NCBI RefSeq assembly: GCF_038738535.1
Contig: NZ_CP046128.1
Span: 3,286,001-3,350,000, forward strand
Direction of reading: 5' to 3'
DNA from: Bacillus pumilus
Lineage (GTDB): Bacteria; Bacillota; Bacilli; Bacillales; Bacillaceae
Length of the DNA stretch: 64,000 nt
Part shown: positions 21,075 through 29,323 of the stretch, piece by piece
Layout: every line of letters starts with the position of its first letter
Numbering within the stretch: position 1 is the first letter of the stretch
Program-made: the position numbers and the translations under genes
The notes under the pieces: model-generated
The model's input: the letters and a program-made list of their open reading frames with translations, nothing else
The model's database searches: none
Told to the model about the DNA's origin: nothing

Positions 21075-22433
21075 ATGGACAAACTCACTTCTCTTTTTCA
21101 GAAACAAAAAGTCTTTCAAAAGCCGCCGGTTCAAGAACGCATCCGCCTCCTTAAAGACTTAAAAGCAGAAATCAAACAGCATGAAAAGGATATTTTACAA
21201 GCCTTAGCCCATGATTTACATAAATCCGAACAAGAAGCCTATACAACAGAGATTGGGATGGTATATGAAGAAATCAATCATACCATCAAGCACCTTCACA
21301 AATGGGCAAAGCCAACACGCGCGCGAACACCTCTGACTCATATCGGATCGAAAAGCATGATCATCAAAGAACCTTACGGCAGTGTGCTCATCATTGCTCC
21401 TTGGAACTATCCTTTCCAATTGGCTCTTTCTCCATTAGTCGGAGCTATTGCTGCGGGTAATGCCGTCATCTTAAAACCGTCTGAGCTGACGCCGCAAGTC
21501 TCACAAATAATCAGCGCAATGGTGGAACGTGTATTTCAAGAAGACCATGCAGCTGTCGTAGAAGGCGGTGTAGATGTCAGTACAGAGCTGCTGAAACTGC
21601 CCTTTGATTATATCTTCTTTACAGGAAGTGTGGCAGTCGGCAAAATCGTCATGGAAGCCGCCGCAAAGCATTTGACACCTGTCACACTTGAGCTTGGCGG
21701 AAAAAGCCCTTGCATCGTCATGCCTGATGCAGACATCAAACTAGCGGCGAAGCGAATCACTTTCGGCAAATTCACCAATGCAGGGCAAACATGCATTGCG
21801 CCAGACTATTTGCTCGTTCATGAGTCCATTAAAGAGGACCTTTTGCGGGAAATGACAGCTTGTATCCGGGACTTTTATGGTGAACACCCTGAAACACATC
21901 CGCACTTTGGGAAAAATGTCAGCCAGCGTCATTTTGACAGACTCTCACAATTCCTCTCAAATGGAACGATTGTCACGGGTGGACAGCGCAATGAACACGA
22001 GCTCAAAATCGCTCCGACCATTTTAGACCACATCACATGGGAAGATCCCGTCATGCAGGAGGAAATTTTCGGACCGATTCTGCCTGTCATGACCTTTGAT
22101 TCTCTGCATGAGGCAGCGCATATGATCAAAACAAGGCCGAAGCCGCTTGCTCTTTACTTATTTACAACAAGTAAAGAAACAGAAGCCTATATCCTAGACC
22201 ATCTCTCATTTGGCGGAGGATGTATCAATGACACGCTCATGCATGTCGCTACTCCTTACCTGCCATTCGGAGGCGTGGGCGAAAGCGGCATGGGACGATA
22301 TCACGGGAAAGAAAGCTTCTTTACTTTTACACATGAAAAAAGCGTCCTGCGCCAAACCAATCGCTTCGATTTTTCCTTCCGTTATCCAAATGCGAAAAAC
22401 GGACTCGACTTGGTTCGTAAATTTTTAAAATAA
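21075..22433 (+). CDS. ywdH: YwdH, aldehyde dehydrogenase
   Basis: NAD(P)-dependent aldehyde dehydrogenase of the class 3 / fatty-aldehyde type, 452 aa. General base E206 is in LELGGKSP, catalytic C240 in [11 protein letters not shown], and the fold motif [12 protein letters not shown] is at 109-120. The C-terminal [12 protein letters not shown] resembles the tail of the class 3 group. Substrate not evident. It is the only plus-strand gene between ywdI and ung. Confidence 0.88.
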   Translation: MDKLTSLFQKQKVFQKPPVQERIRLLKDLKAEIKQHEKDILQALAHDLHKSEQEAYTTEIGMVYEEINHTIKHLHKWAKPTRARTPLTHIGSKSMIIKEPYGSVLIIAPWNYPFQLALSPLVGAIAAGNAVILKPSELTPQVSQIISAMVERVFQEDHAAVVEGGVDVSTELLKLPFDYIFFTGSVAVGKIVMEAAAKHLTPVTLELGGKSPCIVMPDADIKLAAKRITFGKFTNAGQTCIAPDYLLVHESIKEDLLREMTACIRDFYGEHPETHPHFGKNVSQRHFDRLSQFLSNGTIVTGGQRNEHELKIAPTILDHITWEDPVMQEEIFGPILPVMTFDSLHEAAHMIKTRPKPLALYLFTTSKETEAYILDHLSFGGGCINDTLMHVATPYLPFGGVGESGMGRYHGKESFFTFTHEKSVLRQTNRFDFSFRYPNAKNGLDLVRKFLK

Positions 22434-22437
22434 ACAA

Positions 22438-22464
22438 GACGAAGGGGCTCTCCCCTCGTCCTCT
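22438..22464. terminator. Terminator between ywdH and ung
   Basis: GACGAAGGGG pairs with CCCCTCGTC around CTCT with one bulged A, followed by a CTCTTTT tract. Confidence 0.7.
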
Positions 22465-22466
22465 TT

Positions 22467-23147
22467 TCACTCAATACCTTGGATACACCAGTTGATTTCT
22501 TCGATCCCCATTTGCTTTAAATACGCGTTTACCTTTGAAAACGGACGACTGCCAAAAAAGCCGTTTCTTGCAGAAAAAGGACTTGGATGAGGTGACTCAA
22601 TGATGTAATGCTTGTTTTGATCAATGCGTTCTTTCTTATTTTGAGCATGTCTTCCCCATAACACAAAAACGACGGGCTGATCACGTTCATTCAGCACATC
22701 AATGACACGGTCTGTCACACGTTCCCAGCCCTTGCCTTTATGCGAGTTCGCCTCGCCCTTTCTCACGGTCAGCACAGTGTTTAAGAGCAACACACCCTGC
22801 TCTGCCCAGCTCACAAGTGAGCCATGATTTGGAACAGGACAGCCAAGATCATCCTTTAGCTCCTGAAAAATATTTCTCAATGATGGCGGATGCTTCACGC
22901 CAGGCTGAACAGAAAAGCTTAATCCATGTGCCTGACCTGGGCCATGATAAGGGTCTTGTCCCAAAATCACCACTTTGACCTCTTCATAAGACGTCAAATG
23001 AAGCGCACGATAAACGTCATCCGGTTTCGGAAAAACGGTCTGCGTGCGATATTCTTCCTTCATCCATTCACGTAATTCCTGATAATACGGCTGTTCAAAT
23101 TCACTTTTCATCACAGCCCACCAACTATCATTTAAAAATGGCTTCAT
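22467..23147 (-). CDS. ung: Uracil-DNA glycosylase
   Basis: Removes uracil from DNA at the start of base excision repair. It is 226 aa. [18 protein letters not shown] is the water-activating loop with the catalytic Asp, SHKGKGWE follows, and the minor-groove loop is [14 protein letters not shown], so family 1 is complete. The ATG at 23147 has GGAGG upstream; a frame to 23207 lies in ywdF and is not used. It overlaps ywdF by 4 nt. Confidence 0.96.
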   Translation of the reverse strand: MKPFLNDSWWAVMKSEFEQPYYQELREWMKEEYRTQTVFPKPDDVYRALHLTSYEEVKVVILGQDPYHGPGQAHGLSFSVQPGVKHPPSLRNIFQELKDDLGCPVPNHGSLVSWAEQGVLLLNTVLTVRKGEANSHKGKGWERVTDRVIDVLNERDQPVVFVLWGRHAQNKKERIDQNKHYIIESPHPSPFSARNGFFGSRPFSKVNAYLKQMGIEEINWCIQGIE

Positions 23148-23971
23148 TGGGGTTCTCCTCCTTCTATCTGCTGCGTTAGTCTGGAGATCATCGGTTTTCC
23201 GTCCCACACAATATCACTCTCTGATTCTCGTTTTTTCATCGCTGGTTCTTCTAATAAGACAGCAAAGTTAGCTGTCGGCAGGTCACCCAGCTCATGCTTT
23301 TCACTTAGATCATCTAAGTAGTTCTTCCTTGTTTCACCAAGATCACTAGACTGATTCCCACCGCCGTCAAAAAACGCATAGATCACGCTGGCAGCTGGCA
23401 CTCGTTTGACACGGGCATGCTGTGATACACGCAAAAAGAAGTCCCAGTCCCAATAATGATGCATCGCTGGATCAAAATAGCCAATCTCATCGTGTATACA
23501 GCGTTTGTACATACTGCCGGAAGGAACATAGGTAGAAAAAACACGCATATCCTCAATAGCTGCTGTATAAGCAAATAAACGTCTCGACACCGGGAAACGG
23601 GTCGCGCCTTTTTCTTCAAATGACACAATTTCTGCATCAGAAAAGACAAAATCGGCGTCCTCCAGCGCCTTACTCATACGTTCAATATGACAAGGTGTAA
23701 AATAATCATCGTCGTCACTCAGCATGATGACATCGCCTGTCAGCTCCCGCACCCCCACGTTTCTAGCATTCACATGCTGGACATTCTCATCTAAATGGAT
23801 CAAGCGGATCGGAAGTTCAGAGTAGAGTTCCTGGATGATGTCGACTCGCTCTCCTGCATCATTCACAACCACAATTTCAAAAGGCTGTACAGTTTGTCTC
23901 GTAATGGATTCAAGCAGCTCACACAGTGCGCTGAGCCGGTTATGTGTCACAATTAATAAGGAAATCTTCAT
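23144..23971 (-). CDS. ywdF: YwdF, family 2 glycosyltransferase
   Basis: GT-A fold transferase of 275 aa: [20 protein letters not shown] is the first beta-alpha unit, and [17 protein letters not shown] holds the DxD motif. The acceptor is unknown. No transmembrane segment, so cytosolic or peripherally membrane-bound. Its stop overlaps the ung start by 4 nt, giving a two-gene unit. Confidence 0.82.
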   Translation of the reverse strand: MKISLLIVTHNRLSALCELLESITRQTVQPFEIVVVNDAGERVDIIQELYSELPIRLIHLDENVQHVNARNVGVRELTGDVIMLSDDDDYFTPCHIERMSKALEDADFVFSDAEIVSFEEKGATRFPVSRRLFAYTAAIEDMRVFSTYVPSGSMYKRCIHDEIGYFDPAMHHYWDWDFFLRVSQHARVKRVPAASVIYAFFDGGGNQSSDLGETRKNYLDDLSEKHELGDLPTANFAVLLEEPAMKKRESESDIVWDGKPMISRLTQQIEGGEPQ

Positions 23972-24049
23972 ATTCAGCTTACTCCTTTAATAAATTCGTC
24001 TTTTTCCATTAAAACATAAAATGACGTTCTTCTCATGATATAAAAGGCG

Positions 24050-24075
24050 GTTTGATGTGACGGGAAAATGGGAAT
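24050..24075 (+). promoter_or_regulatory. Sigma-B promoter
   Basis: GTTTGA at 24050-24055, 14-bp spacer, GGGAAT at 24070-24075: an excellent fit to the general-stress sigma-B consensus (GTTTAA-N13/15-GGGWAW), 25 bp before the start of the stress gene. Confidence 0.7.
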
Positions 24076-24099
24076 TTTTGATGAAAAGGAGTGATCACG

Positions 24100-24405
24100 A
24101 TGGAATATTTCACAGTAGAAAATAGCAAAGAAGCCAAACAGACCATTGAACAAATACGTTCAGCAAAGGATGATATTTTTGTTTTTGCGTACGATCCAGA
24201 ACGCTCTGATACCGTCACAGAGCATACGAATGCCAAAAGCATGACAGCGGTCGATCAAGGGATTTTAGATCAAATCGCCAATGTCATCCGCACCCGGGAT
24301 GACGAGCTCATGGCCAAAATGATGTCAGTTGGCGCCGATCAGGAATTAGCTTTAACTCTTTTAGACGAACTCAAAAAGGGGAAATTGGTGATTTGTAAAA
24401 GGTAA
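24100..24405 (+). CDS. YflT-like general stress protein
   Basis: 101-aa soluble protein resembling the heat-induced stress protein YflT / GSP17M family: N-terminal beta-alpha-beta (EYFTVENSKEAKQTIEQI, DIFVFAYDPERS) and an acidic helical C-terminus. Molecular function unknown. The ATG at 24100 has AAAAGGAG at 9 nt. The sigma-B-type promoter upstream supports a general stress role. Monocistronic. Confidence 0.75.
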   Translation: MEYFTVENSKEAKQTIEQIRSAKDDIFVFAYDPERSDTVTEHTNAKSMTAVDQGILDQIANVIRTRDDELMAKMMSVGADQELALTLLDELKKGKLVICKR

Positions 24406-24410
24406 GGGGA

Positions 24411-24442
24411 AAGGCGTTCTTCCTAGGGTGGAACGCTTTTTT
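24411..24442 (+). terminator. Terminator after the stress gene
   Basis: GCGTTC/GAACGC stem extended by A-T pairs, 11-nt loop, then six T residues. Confidence 0.8.
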
Positions 24443-24453
24443 ATGTCGTTTCA

Positions 24454-24482
24454 TTGTGATAAACGGAAAAGCTGATTATAAT
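24454..24482 (+). promoter_or_regulatory. Sigma-A promoter of pdxK
   Basis: TTGTGA at 24454-24459, 17-bp spacer, perfect TATAAT at 24477-24482, 50 bp before the start codon. Confidence 0.65.
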
Positions 24483-24531
24483 AAGGGATAGAACAGTAAC
24501 TGTTACACATCACATTGGAGGTTCAGCAACT

Positions 24532-25341
24532 ATGTCTATGAATAAAGCACTCACCATCGCAGGGTCGGATTCAAGCGGCGGTGCAGGTATCCAAGCAGAT
24601 TTAAAAACGTTTCAAGAAAAAAACGTCTACGGGATGACAGCTTTAACCGTTGTCGTTGCAATGGACCCTCATAACCATTGGGATCATCAGGTGTTTCCAA
24701 TTGATACGGCGACGATTCGTGCGCAGCTCTCTACCATTGTAGAAGGCATTGGGGTAGATGCACTGAAAACGGGTATGCTCCCAACAGTCGACGTGATCGA
24801 ACTTGCAGCTGACACTATCAAAACATACGACCTAAAAAATGTCGTCATTGATCCTGTTATGGTTTGTAAGGGTGCGAACGAAGTCCTTTACCCAGAGCAC
24901 GCTGAAGCACTGCGCGAAAAACTCACACCACTGGCAACCGTCATCACGCCTAACCTTTTCGAAGCAGGTCAATTAAGCGGAATCGGTGAGATCAAAACGA
25001 TTGAACAAATGGAAGAAGCGGCAAAACGCATTCACGAACTTGGTGCCAAGTATGTGGTCATCACGGGAGGCGGTAAGCTAAGCCAAGATAAAGCGATCGA
25101 TTTGCTTTATGATGGACAAACCTTCGAACGCCTTGAAACAGATAAGATCGACACAGAATACACACACGGCGCAGGCTGCACATTCTCAGCAGCAGTCACA
25201 GCTGAACTAGCAAACGGCTCAGACGTGAAAGAAGCCATTTATGCAGCAAAAAAATTCATCACAGCTGCCATCAAAGGCTCTTTCCAGCTAAATGAATACA
25301 TCGGACCAACAAAGCATTCTGCTCATCGTGTTGACAAATAG
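24532..25341 (+). CDS. pdxK: PdxK, pyridoxal/hydroxymethylpyrimidine kinase
   Basis: Ribokinase-family kinase of the ThiD/PdxK type, 269 aa. LTIAGSDSSGGAGIQADLK is the substrate loop, DPVMVCKG follows, and THGAGCTFSAAVTAELA holds the anion hole and catalytic Cys. The B. subtilis orthologue (formerly ywdB/thiD) phosphorylates pyridoxine, pyridoxal and pyridoxamine and also acts on hydroxymethylpyrimidine. GGAGG lies 10 nt before the ATG. Confidence 0.93.
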   Translation: MSMNKALTIAGSDSSGGAGIQADLKTFQEKNVYGMTALTVVVAMDPHNHWDHQVFPIDTATIRAQLSTIVEGIGVDALKTGMLPTVDVIELAADTIKTYDLKNVVIDPVMVCKGANEVLYPEHAEALREKLTPLATVITPNLFEAGQLSGIGEIKTIEQMEEAAKRIHELGAKYVVITGGGKLSQDKAIDLLYDGQTFERLETDKIDTEYTHGAGCTFSAAVTAELANGSDVKEAIYAAKKFITAAIKGSFQLNEYIGPTKHSAHRVDK

Positions 25342-25346
25342 AACAG

Positions 25347-25388
25347 AAAAACCCGATTCGCCTTGTTAATGGGCGAATCGGGTTTTGT
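25347..25388. terminator. Bidirectional terminator after pdxK
   Basis: Perfect 12-bp stem ACCCGATTCGCC/GGCGAATCGGGT, 9-nt loop, A-run left and T-run right; serves pdxK and the convergent gene. Confidence 0.9.
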
Positions 25389-25394
25389 TTGTAC

Positions 25395-25886
25395 TTACAA
25401 GCTCTTGTATACCTTCTCTATTCTCTCAAATTCATCACGTAAATCACTATCATCAGGTCTTCCCGTAATCACTTTTAAAAACTCGATAAATTGATGACCT
25501 GATTCAATGAGTTGATATACAAACTCTTTAAAGTCGGCCACCAATATCTGATTTTCAAGTGATAACATAATTTCTCGATCGGATTTTCTCTCCAACTGTA
25601 TTTCTAGAGGTAAACTTGGATAATAAATCTTTCCGTACCCTTCTTCCATGTAATCTACTAATACATTTTTATAATAATGCCACAACTCTTCAATAGAATC
25701 TGGATTTTCGAAATCCTCTATTTTCCCCTTTTTCCCATGATCGAACGTAATTGTTCCTTCAAGGTTTGTAAACCCCTGTTCCATAAAATCTCCTTTCGTA
25801 GCAACGAATGTTTTGATCTTTTCAATATCATCAATGGGTACAAACTTCTTCTTGTCCTCCAAATAAATATACGTTTCTATCTTCAA
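25395..25886 (-). CDS. Hypothetical acidic protein
   Basis: 163-aa soluble protein, not recognised. It is rich in Glu/Asp with aromatic residues, has no signal peptide or membrane segment, and mixes beta-like stretches (TYIYLEDKKKFVPI) with a helical C-terminus (FEFVYQLIESG-like, then DDSDLRDEFERIEKVYKS). The start is TTG at 25886, 7 nt after AAAGGGTG. It lies between pdxK and ywdA, where B. subtilis as I know it has no equivalent. Size, acidity and isolation resemble toxin-immunity proteins, but this is only a suggestion. Confidence 0.7.
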   Translation of the reverse strand: MKIETYIYLEDKKKFVPIDDIEKIKTFVATKGDFMEQGFTNLEGTITFDHGKKGKIEDFENPDSIEELWHYYKNVLVDYMEEGYGKIYYPSLPLEIQLERKSDREIMLSLENQILVADFKEFVYQLIESGHQFIEFLKVITGRPDDSDLRDEFERIEKVYKSL

Positions 25887-25910
25887 TTGACGTCACCCTT
25901 TCATTTCATG

Positions 25911-25940
25911 AAAAAAAGCATACCCGCGTCTGGGTACACT
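25911..25940 (-). terminator. Terminator of ywdA
   Basis: On the minus strand TACCC/GGGTA with extending pairs and a 6-nt loop, followed by TTTTTTT, 21 bases after the ywdA stop. Confidence 0.65.
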
Positions 25941-25961
25941 CTTTTATCCATACAGGAATAC

Positions 25962-26216
25962 CTACTTTTGCTGATCAGATTCTTTCGCCATTTTTCGAAT
26001 AAAGGCTTCAATGGATTCAACAAATAAGGCATATTCTTTCATTTGTTTATACGTATCTGACAGCTTCTCTTTTAATTCTTCCTGCTCTAGAGAAGGTTCA
26101 CCGAGAATAGATTGGACTTGAATGAGCAATTCTTTATATTCTTCACGTTTATCTTCAACATGATCTGCCATTGTCTCCAAGCGTTTTCTAGTCGTCGGCT
26201 GCTGTTTTGAATTCAA
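25962..26216 (-). CDS. ywdA: YwdA-like small helical protein
   Basis: 84-aa hydrophilic, mostly helical protein with heptad-like spacing (ADHVEDKREEYKELLIQVQSI, LKEKLSDTYKQMKEYALFVE), suggesting a coiled coil. The start is TTG at 26216, with AAAGGGG 8 nt upstream; the frame open to 26300 has no better RBS. In B. subtilis ywdA is the last gene of the sucrose operon after sacA. Here about 7.1 kb separates them. Function unknown. Confidence 0.7.
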   Translation of the reverse strand: MNSKQQPTTRKRLETMADHVEDKREEYKELLIQVQSILGEPSLEQEELKEKLSDTYKQMKEYALFVESIEAFIRKMAKESDQQK

Positions 26217-26393
26217 GTAAACAACCCCTTTTTGTCCTACCGCATTTGGATAAACGTCAGCCTCAGCTGTATATATTTTAAAATGATACCATAATTCCAC
26301 TTGTTATCATATATGTAAAACGTCATCAAACCGCTTCAGACCACCCTTGTATATACATGTTATAGGTTCTAAGATACGGGCGGATTTCACTAG

Positions 26394-26420
26394 AAAAAGC
26401 AGATCAATGGATGATCTGCT
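26394..26420 (-). terminator. Minus-strand terminator with no gene just upstream of it
   Basis: Perfect 9-bp stem AGCAGATCA/TGATCTGCT, 5-nt loop, then five T residues on the minus strand. No minus-strand gene precedes it for about 2.7 kb, so it may be the displaced terminator of sacA (see findings). Confidence 0.7.
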
Positions 26421-26790
26421 CAGATTGTAGAGAAACTCATGTTTTTCTATAATCAACTGTAAGACAAAGTATAATTAACGATTACCACAGTTTTAACAAC
26501 GTTAAGAAAGTTTTAGTGGTCTTAGAGAATCTAACGCAACCATTTTTTTAGAATTAGGTACTCTCCTAGTAAATTGATATGCTCCCAGCCTAAGGAGAAA
26601 TATGATATAAGAATGGATTAAGCAGTTCAGCTTTATAAAGAGTGAGATAAGACTGTAAATCAAATTTGTGAAATCACAATGTCTAGGGCATCATTGTATA
26701 GAAAGCTATCGGAAAGGAACAGTTGATGAGTTATACTAAAAAATCAGAAATGTATAACAGAAAATAAATTTCATATAGAGGTGAAATCAT
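26421..26790. other. Non-coding left edge of the islet
   Basis: 370 bp, AT-rich, no credible gene. AAGGAG at 26594-26599 is followed only by stop-ridden frames. TACT/AGTA half-sites 5 bp apart at 26559-26571 look like a repressor site. TATAAT-like hexamers occur, but no full promoter was assigned for the WYL gene downstream. Confidence 0.5.
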
Positions 26791-27753
26791 ATGCCTAAAA
26801 TTGACAATATGTTAGCAATTCTATGGATGCTTCATTCTGGTGAGAAAATTACTGCGAAACAAATTTCAGAAAAGTTAGAAATTAATATAAGGACTGTGTA
26901 TCGTTATATTGATACAATTTCAACAAGTGGCGTACCTATAATTTCAGAACCAGGACATAACGGTGGATACACTTTAATGAACAATTTCATTGAGGCTCCT
27001 CTTTTTTTTGATTTTGAGGAACAAACTTCACTAATTCACGCTGCTGTTTTTGCAGAAGAAGCCGGATATTACGGAGGTGAGGCCCTAAATAGGGCCATTT
27101 CAAAACTAAGTAAATATTCAAATCAAGAGCAGGAATCAAAGATAAACCAACATGTAACTAGTCTTGAAGTAATAAGTCGATTAAGTTCTTTCTCTATGGA
27201 ATCTTTTTTGAAGGAGTTGGAGCAGGCCTTAGCTCACAGATACTCAGTAAAAATTCTTTACCAAAAAATTGGAGAAAAGCAATTAAATTATAGATTGGTC
27301 GATCCGTACAGAATTATCTATTGGAATAATAAGTGGTATGTGATTGGATTTTGTCATCTAAGGAATGATATCCGTAGTTTTAGAGTAGATCGAATTGAAA
27401 GTCTTATGCTAACTGAAAATCATTTTAACAGGCCAGAAAATTTTTCAGCACGTGACTTTTTTATAAAAAACCTCCTTCCAACTATAGAAGATAAAGAAGG
27501 GATTATTTCATTTGTTATTAATGGGGATAAAAGTGTATTGGCTGATATTTGCCAACATTGGTTTTTAGGACATTATTTACAAGAACGGACTTCAAATCAA
27601 GCAGTTTTTCTTCTTGAAAAAGACATGATACATACATATGTACCTTATTTACTTATACCGTACAATAAATCTATTAAAGTTATTGAGCCAATAAGTCTTA
27701 AGAAAAGACTTATTGAAGTTCTGTCGGAATTAATAAAATTTCATCAAGTATGA
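26791..27753 (+). CDS. WYL-domain transcriptional regulator
   Basis: 320 aa. The N-terminal winged HTH (ITAKQISEKLEINIRTVYRYIDTISTSGVPI, here in parts ITAKQISEKLEIN and RTVYRYIDTI) is followed by the WYL domain at about 150-230 (YRIIYWNNKWYVIGFCHLRND-like, with R-S-F-R-V-D-R-I) and a C-terminal WCX-type extension. YafY/YobV type; such proteins sense unknown ligands and usually control a neighbour. RBS AGAGGTG lies 7 nt before the ATG. A terminator follows, then the PfpI gene. Lower GC than the flanking core genes. Confidence 0.88.
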   Translation: MPKIDNMLAILWMLHSGEKITAKQISEKLEINIRTVYRYIDTISTSGVPIISEPGHNGGYTLMNNFIEAPLFFDFEEQTSLIHAAVFAEEAGYYGGEALNRAISKLSKYSNQEQESKINQHVTSLEVISRLSSFSMESFLKELEQALAHRYSVKILYQKIGEKQLNYRLVDPYRIIYWNNKWYVIGFCHLRNDIRSFRVDRIESLMLTENHFNRPENFSARDFFIKNLLPTIEDKEGIISFVINGDKSVLADICQHWFLGHYLQERTSNQAVFLLEKDMIHTYVPYLLIPYNKSIKVIEPISLKKRLIEVLSELIKFHQV

Positions 27754-27790
27754 TAACTTCCCTGACGTTAACTGTCAGGGAAGTTATTTT
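27753..27790 (+). terminator. Strong terminator after the WYL gene
   Basis: Perfect 14-bp stem ATAACTTCCCTGAC/GTCAGGGAAGTTAT, 7-nt loop, TTT. Confidence 0.88.
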
Positions 27791-27827
27791 ATAATAGCTA
27801 TATCAATTGTGATTGGAGTGTTATTGG

Positions 27828-28460
27828 ATGCAAACAAAAAAAGTTTTTCTATATGTATTTAACACAATGTCAGACTGGGAATATGGATATTTAATTGCTG
27901 AACTAAACTCAGGAAGATATTTCAAAAAAGGTTTAGTACCTTTAAAAGTAATTACAGTAGGAGCTAATAAAGAAATGATTACTACTATGGGAGGACTGAG
28001 CATAAAACCAGATATTTCTGTTGATGAATGTATTCTTGAGAGTAAAGATCTTTTAATTTTACCAGGAGGGACTACTTGGAATGAAGAAATTCATCAACCC
28101 ATATTAGAAATAATTGGCAAATCCTTAAAGAATAGCACTATTGTTGCTGCAATTTGTGGTGCCACTGAGGCTCTTGCGAACATGGGATACTTAGATACTA
28201 GAAAGCATACAAGTAATAATTTAGAATACACTAAAATGGTATGTCCTAACTATAAAGGGGAAAAGTTCCACGAGGCGGGATCTGCGATATCTGATGCGAA
28301 TTTAGTTACTGCATCAGGAATAGCTCCTCTGGAATTTGCGATGGAAGTATTGAAAAAATTAGATGTATTTGCACCAGATACATTACATTTATGGTTTAAC
28401 CTAAATAAGACTCATAAACCTGAATACTTCTTCAAGTTAATGAATTCAATAAACAGCTGA
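27828..28460 (+). CDS. DJ-1/PfpI-family protein
   Basis: 210 aa, class I glutamine-amidotransferase fold. The nucleophile elbow is AAICGATEAL with C110, preceded by LLILPGGTTWNEE, whose glutamate-containing loop fits DJ-1/PfpI proteins. Activity could be glyoxalase, deglycase or chaperone-like; the sequence does not decide. The ATG at 27828 has GGAG at 9 nt; the frame to 27813 is not used. Downstream of a WYL regulator and probably its target. Confidence 0.85.
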   Translation: MQTKKVFLYVFNTMSDWEYGYLIAELNSGRYFKKGLVPLKVITVGANKEMITTMGGLSIKPDISVDECILESKDLLILPGGTTWNEEIHQPILEIIGKSLKNSTIVAAICGATEALANMGYLDTRKHTSNNLEYTKMVCPNYKGEKFHEAGSAISDANLVTASGIAPLEFAMEVLKKLDVFAPDTLHLWFNLNKTHKPEYFFKLMNSINS

Positions 28461-28553
28461 GCTAAAAAATCAACTTAGCAGTTTTATGTTAGTTCAAAAA
28501 AAAAGAATGAAGTAACTGAAAAGCTTACTTTCTCTATTTTGTTTTGCAGATAA

Positions 28554-28982
28554 GTTGGGCTTTTTAATTTGGAATTTCCTTATCTTTTAAAAAAGAATGA
28601 AACATCACATGTTCCAAAATCCTATTTTAACAAGTTATACACTCTCTTGAAATTAGGACAGGTTGTTCCAGCAGCCGAAACTTTTGAGAAAGGGGTCTCG
28701 GCGGCCCAACAACTGGATGACATACTTTATGAAGCAGAAATGAAATTTTTATATTTCCTTTATTTTCAATCTAAGACACCAAATGCGATCACAGAGTTAA
28801 AACATTGGCTTGATACTCTACAAAGCAAAAATCTTTACGAAGATGTGTATCAACTAGCTTTTGAAGCTGCACGATACTATAATAGAAGTGGGCAGTTGGA
28901 AATTGCTGTCGTTTTTTATGAAAGAGCTCTTGAAGCAAAGTCGTTAATTCAAGGAGGGGAATTGTTATATGTTGAAGAGTAA
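28554..28982 (+). pseudogene. 5'-truncated Rap phosphatase (C-terminal TPR part)
   Basis: Frame open from 28554; about 137 residues resemble the last third of Rap aspartyl-phosphate phosphatases. It carries TPR-like helices (VVPAAETFEKGVSAAQQLDD, LYEDVYQLAFEAARYYNRSG, IAVVFYERALEAKSLI) and ends in IQGGELLYVEE, the usual Rap terminus (compare IQRGECLYEI in RapA). Rap proteins are about 380 aa; the N-terminal 3-helix bundle that contacts Spo0F or ComA is gone. The 3' end overlaps phr by 14 nt, as in intact rap-phr pairs. Confidence 0.75.
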
Positions 28983-29118
28983 AATTTTTGTTCCCATCAT
29001 GCTTGTAACTGTAGCATTAGCGTTACCAATTTTTCATTCTGCTGCTGTCTCACATGAAGTGGCTGACAAAGTGATTACATCAAGTGTAGGTGGTAAAGAA
29101 GCTGGAAATCAAATATAA
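28969..29118 (+). CDS. Phr signalling peptide precursor
   Basis: 49-aa exported pro-peptide. AAGGAGGGG lies 9 nt before the ATG. The N-terminus is MLKSKIFVPIMLVTVALALP, a basic start plus hydrophobic core, with a possible signal-peptidase site after FHSAA. The C-terminus SSVGGKEAGNQI would yield the mature peptide: the last five residues AGNQI recall PhrA ARNQT. It overlaps the truncated rap. The precursor looks intact while its Rap partner is broken. The mature sequence is inference. Confidence 0.75.
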   Translation: MLKSKIFVPIMLVTVALALPIFHSAAVSHEVADKVITSSVGGKEAGNQI

Positions 29119-29127
29119 GAGCAAAGA

Positions 29128-29162
29128 AAAGACTATGTGATATCCATTGTCACATAGTCTTT
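29128..29162. terminator. Hairpin after phr
   Basis: Perfect 13-bp stem AAAGACTATGTGA/TCACATAGTCTTT with a 9-nt loop. The T-rich tail is better on the minus strand (TTTTCTTT) than on the plus strand. Confidence 0.65.
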
Positions 29163-29209
29163 GGATTCGATTTAGCAAATGAAACATTTGAGGTCATTTG
29201 CCTTTTCAT
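29150..29209 (-). CDS. Possible 19-aa mini-ORF
   Basis: ATG at 29209 with a strong RBS (AAGGAG, 6 nt) encodes MKRQMTSNVSFAKSNPKTM and stops inside the phr hairpin. It may be the surviving 5' end of a deleted gene rather than a functional peptide. Confidence 0.25.
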   Translation of the reverse strand: MKRQMTSNVSFAKSNPKTM

Positions 29210-29261
29210 GTTCTTCTCCTTAAAATTACCTAATTATATACAAACATACCAAAAATTCGTT

Positions 29262-29286
29262 TATAATATAAGAGTAAGATTCTTAC
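29262..29286 (+). promoter_or_regulatory. -10 element and palindromic operator before the secreted protein gene
   Basis: TATAAT at 29262-29267 is followed by the perfect palindrome GTAAGA-T-TCTTAC at 29274-29286, starting about where transcription would begin. A repressor site or a 5'-end hairpin is likely. The -35 region is weak. Confidence 0.45.
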
Positions 29287-29323
29287 AAGCTGCTTTGAAA
29301 AAACTATAAAGGGGAATGAACAG

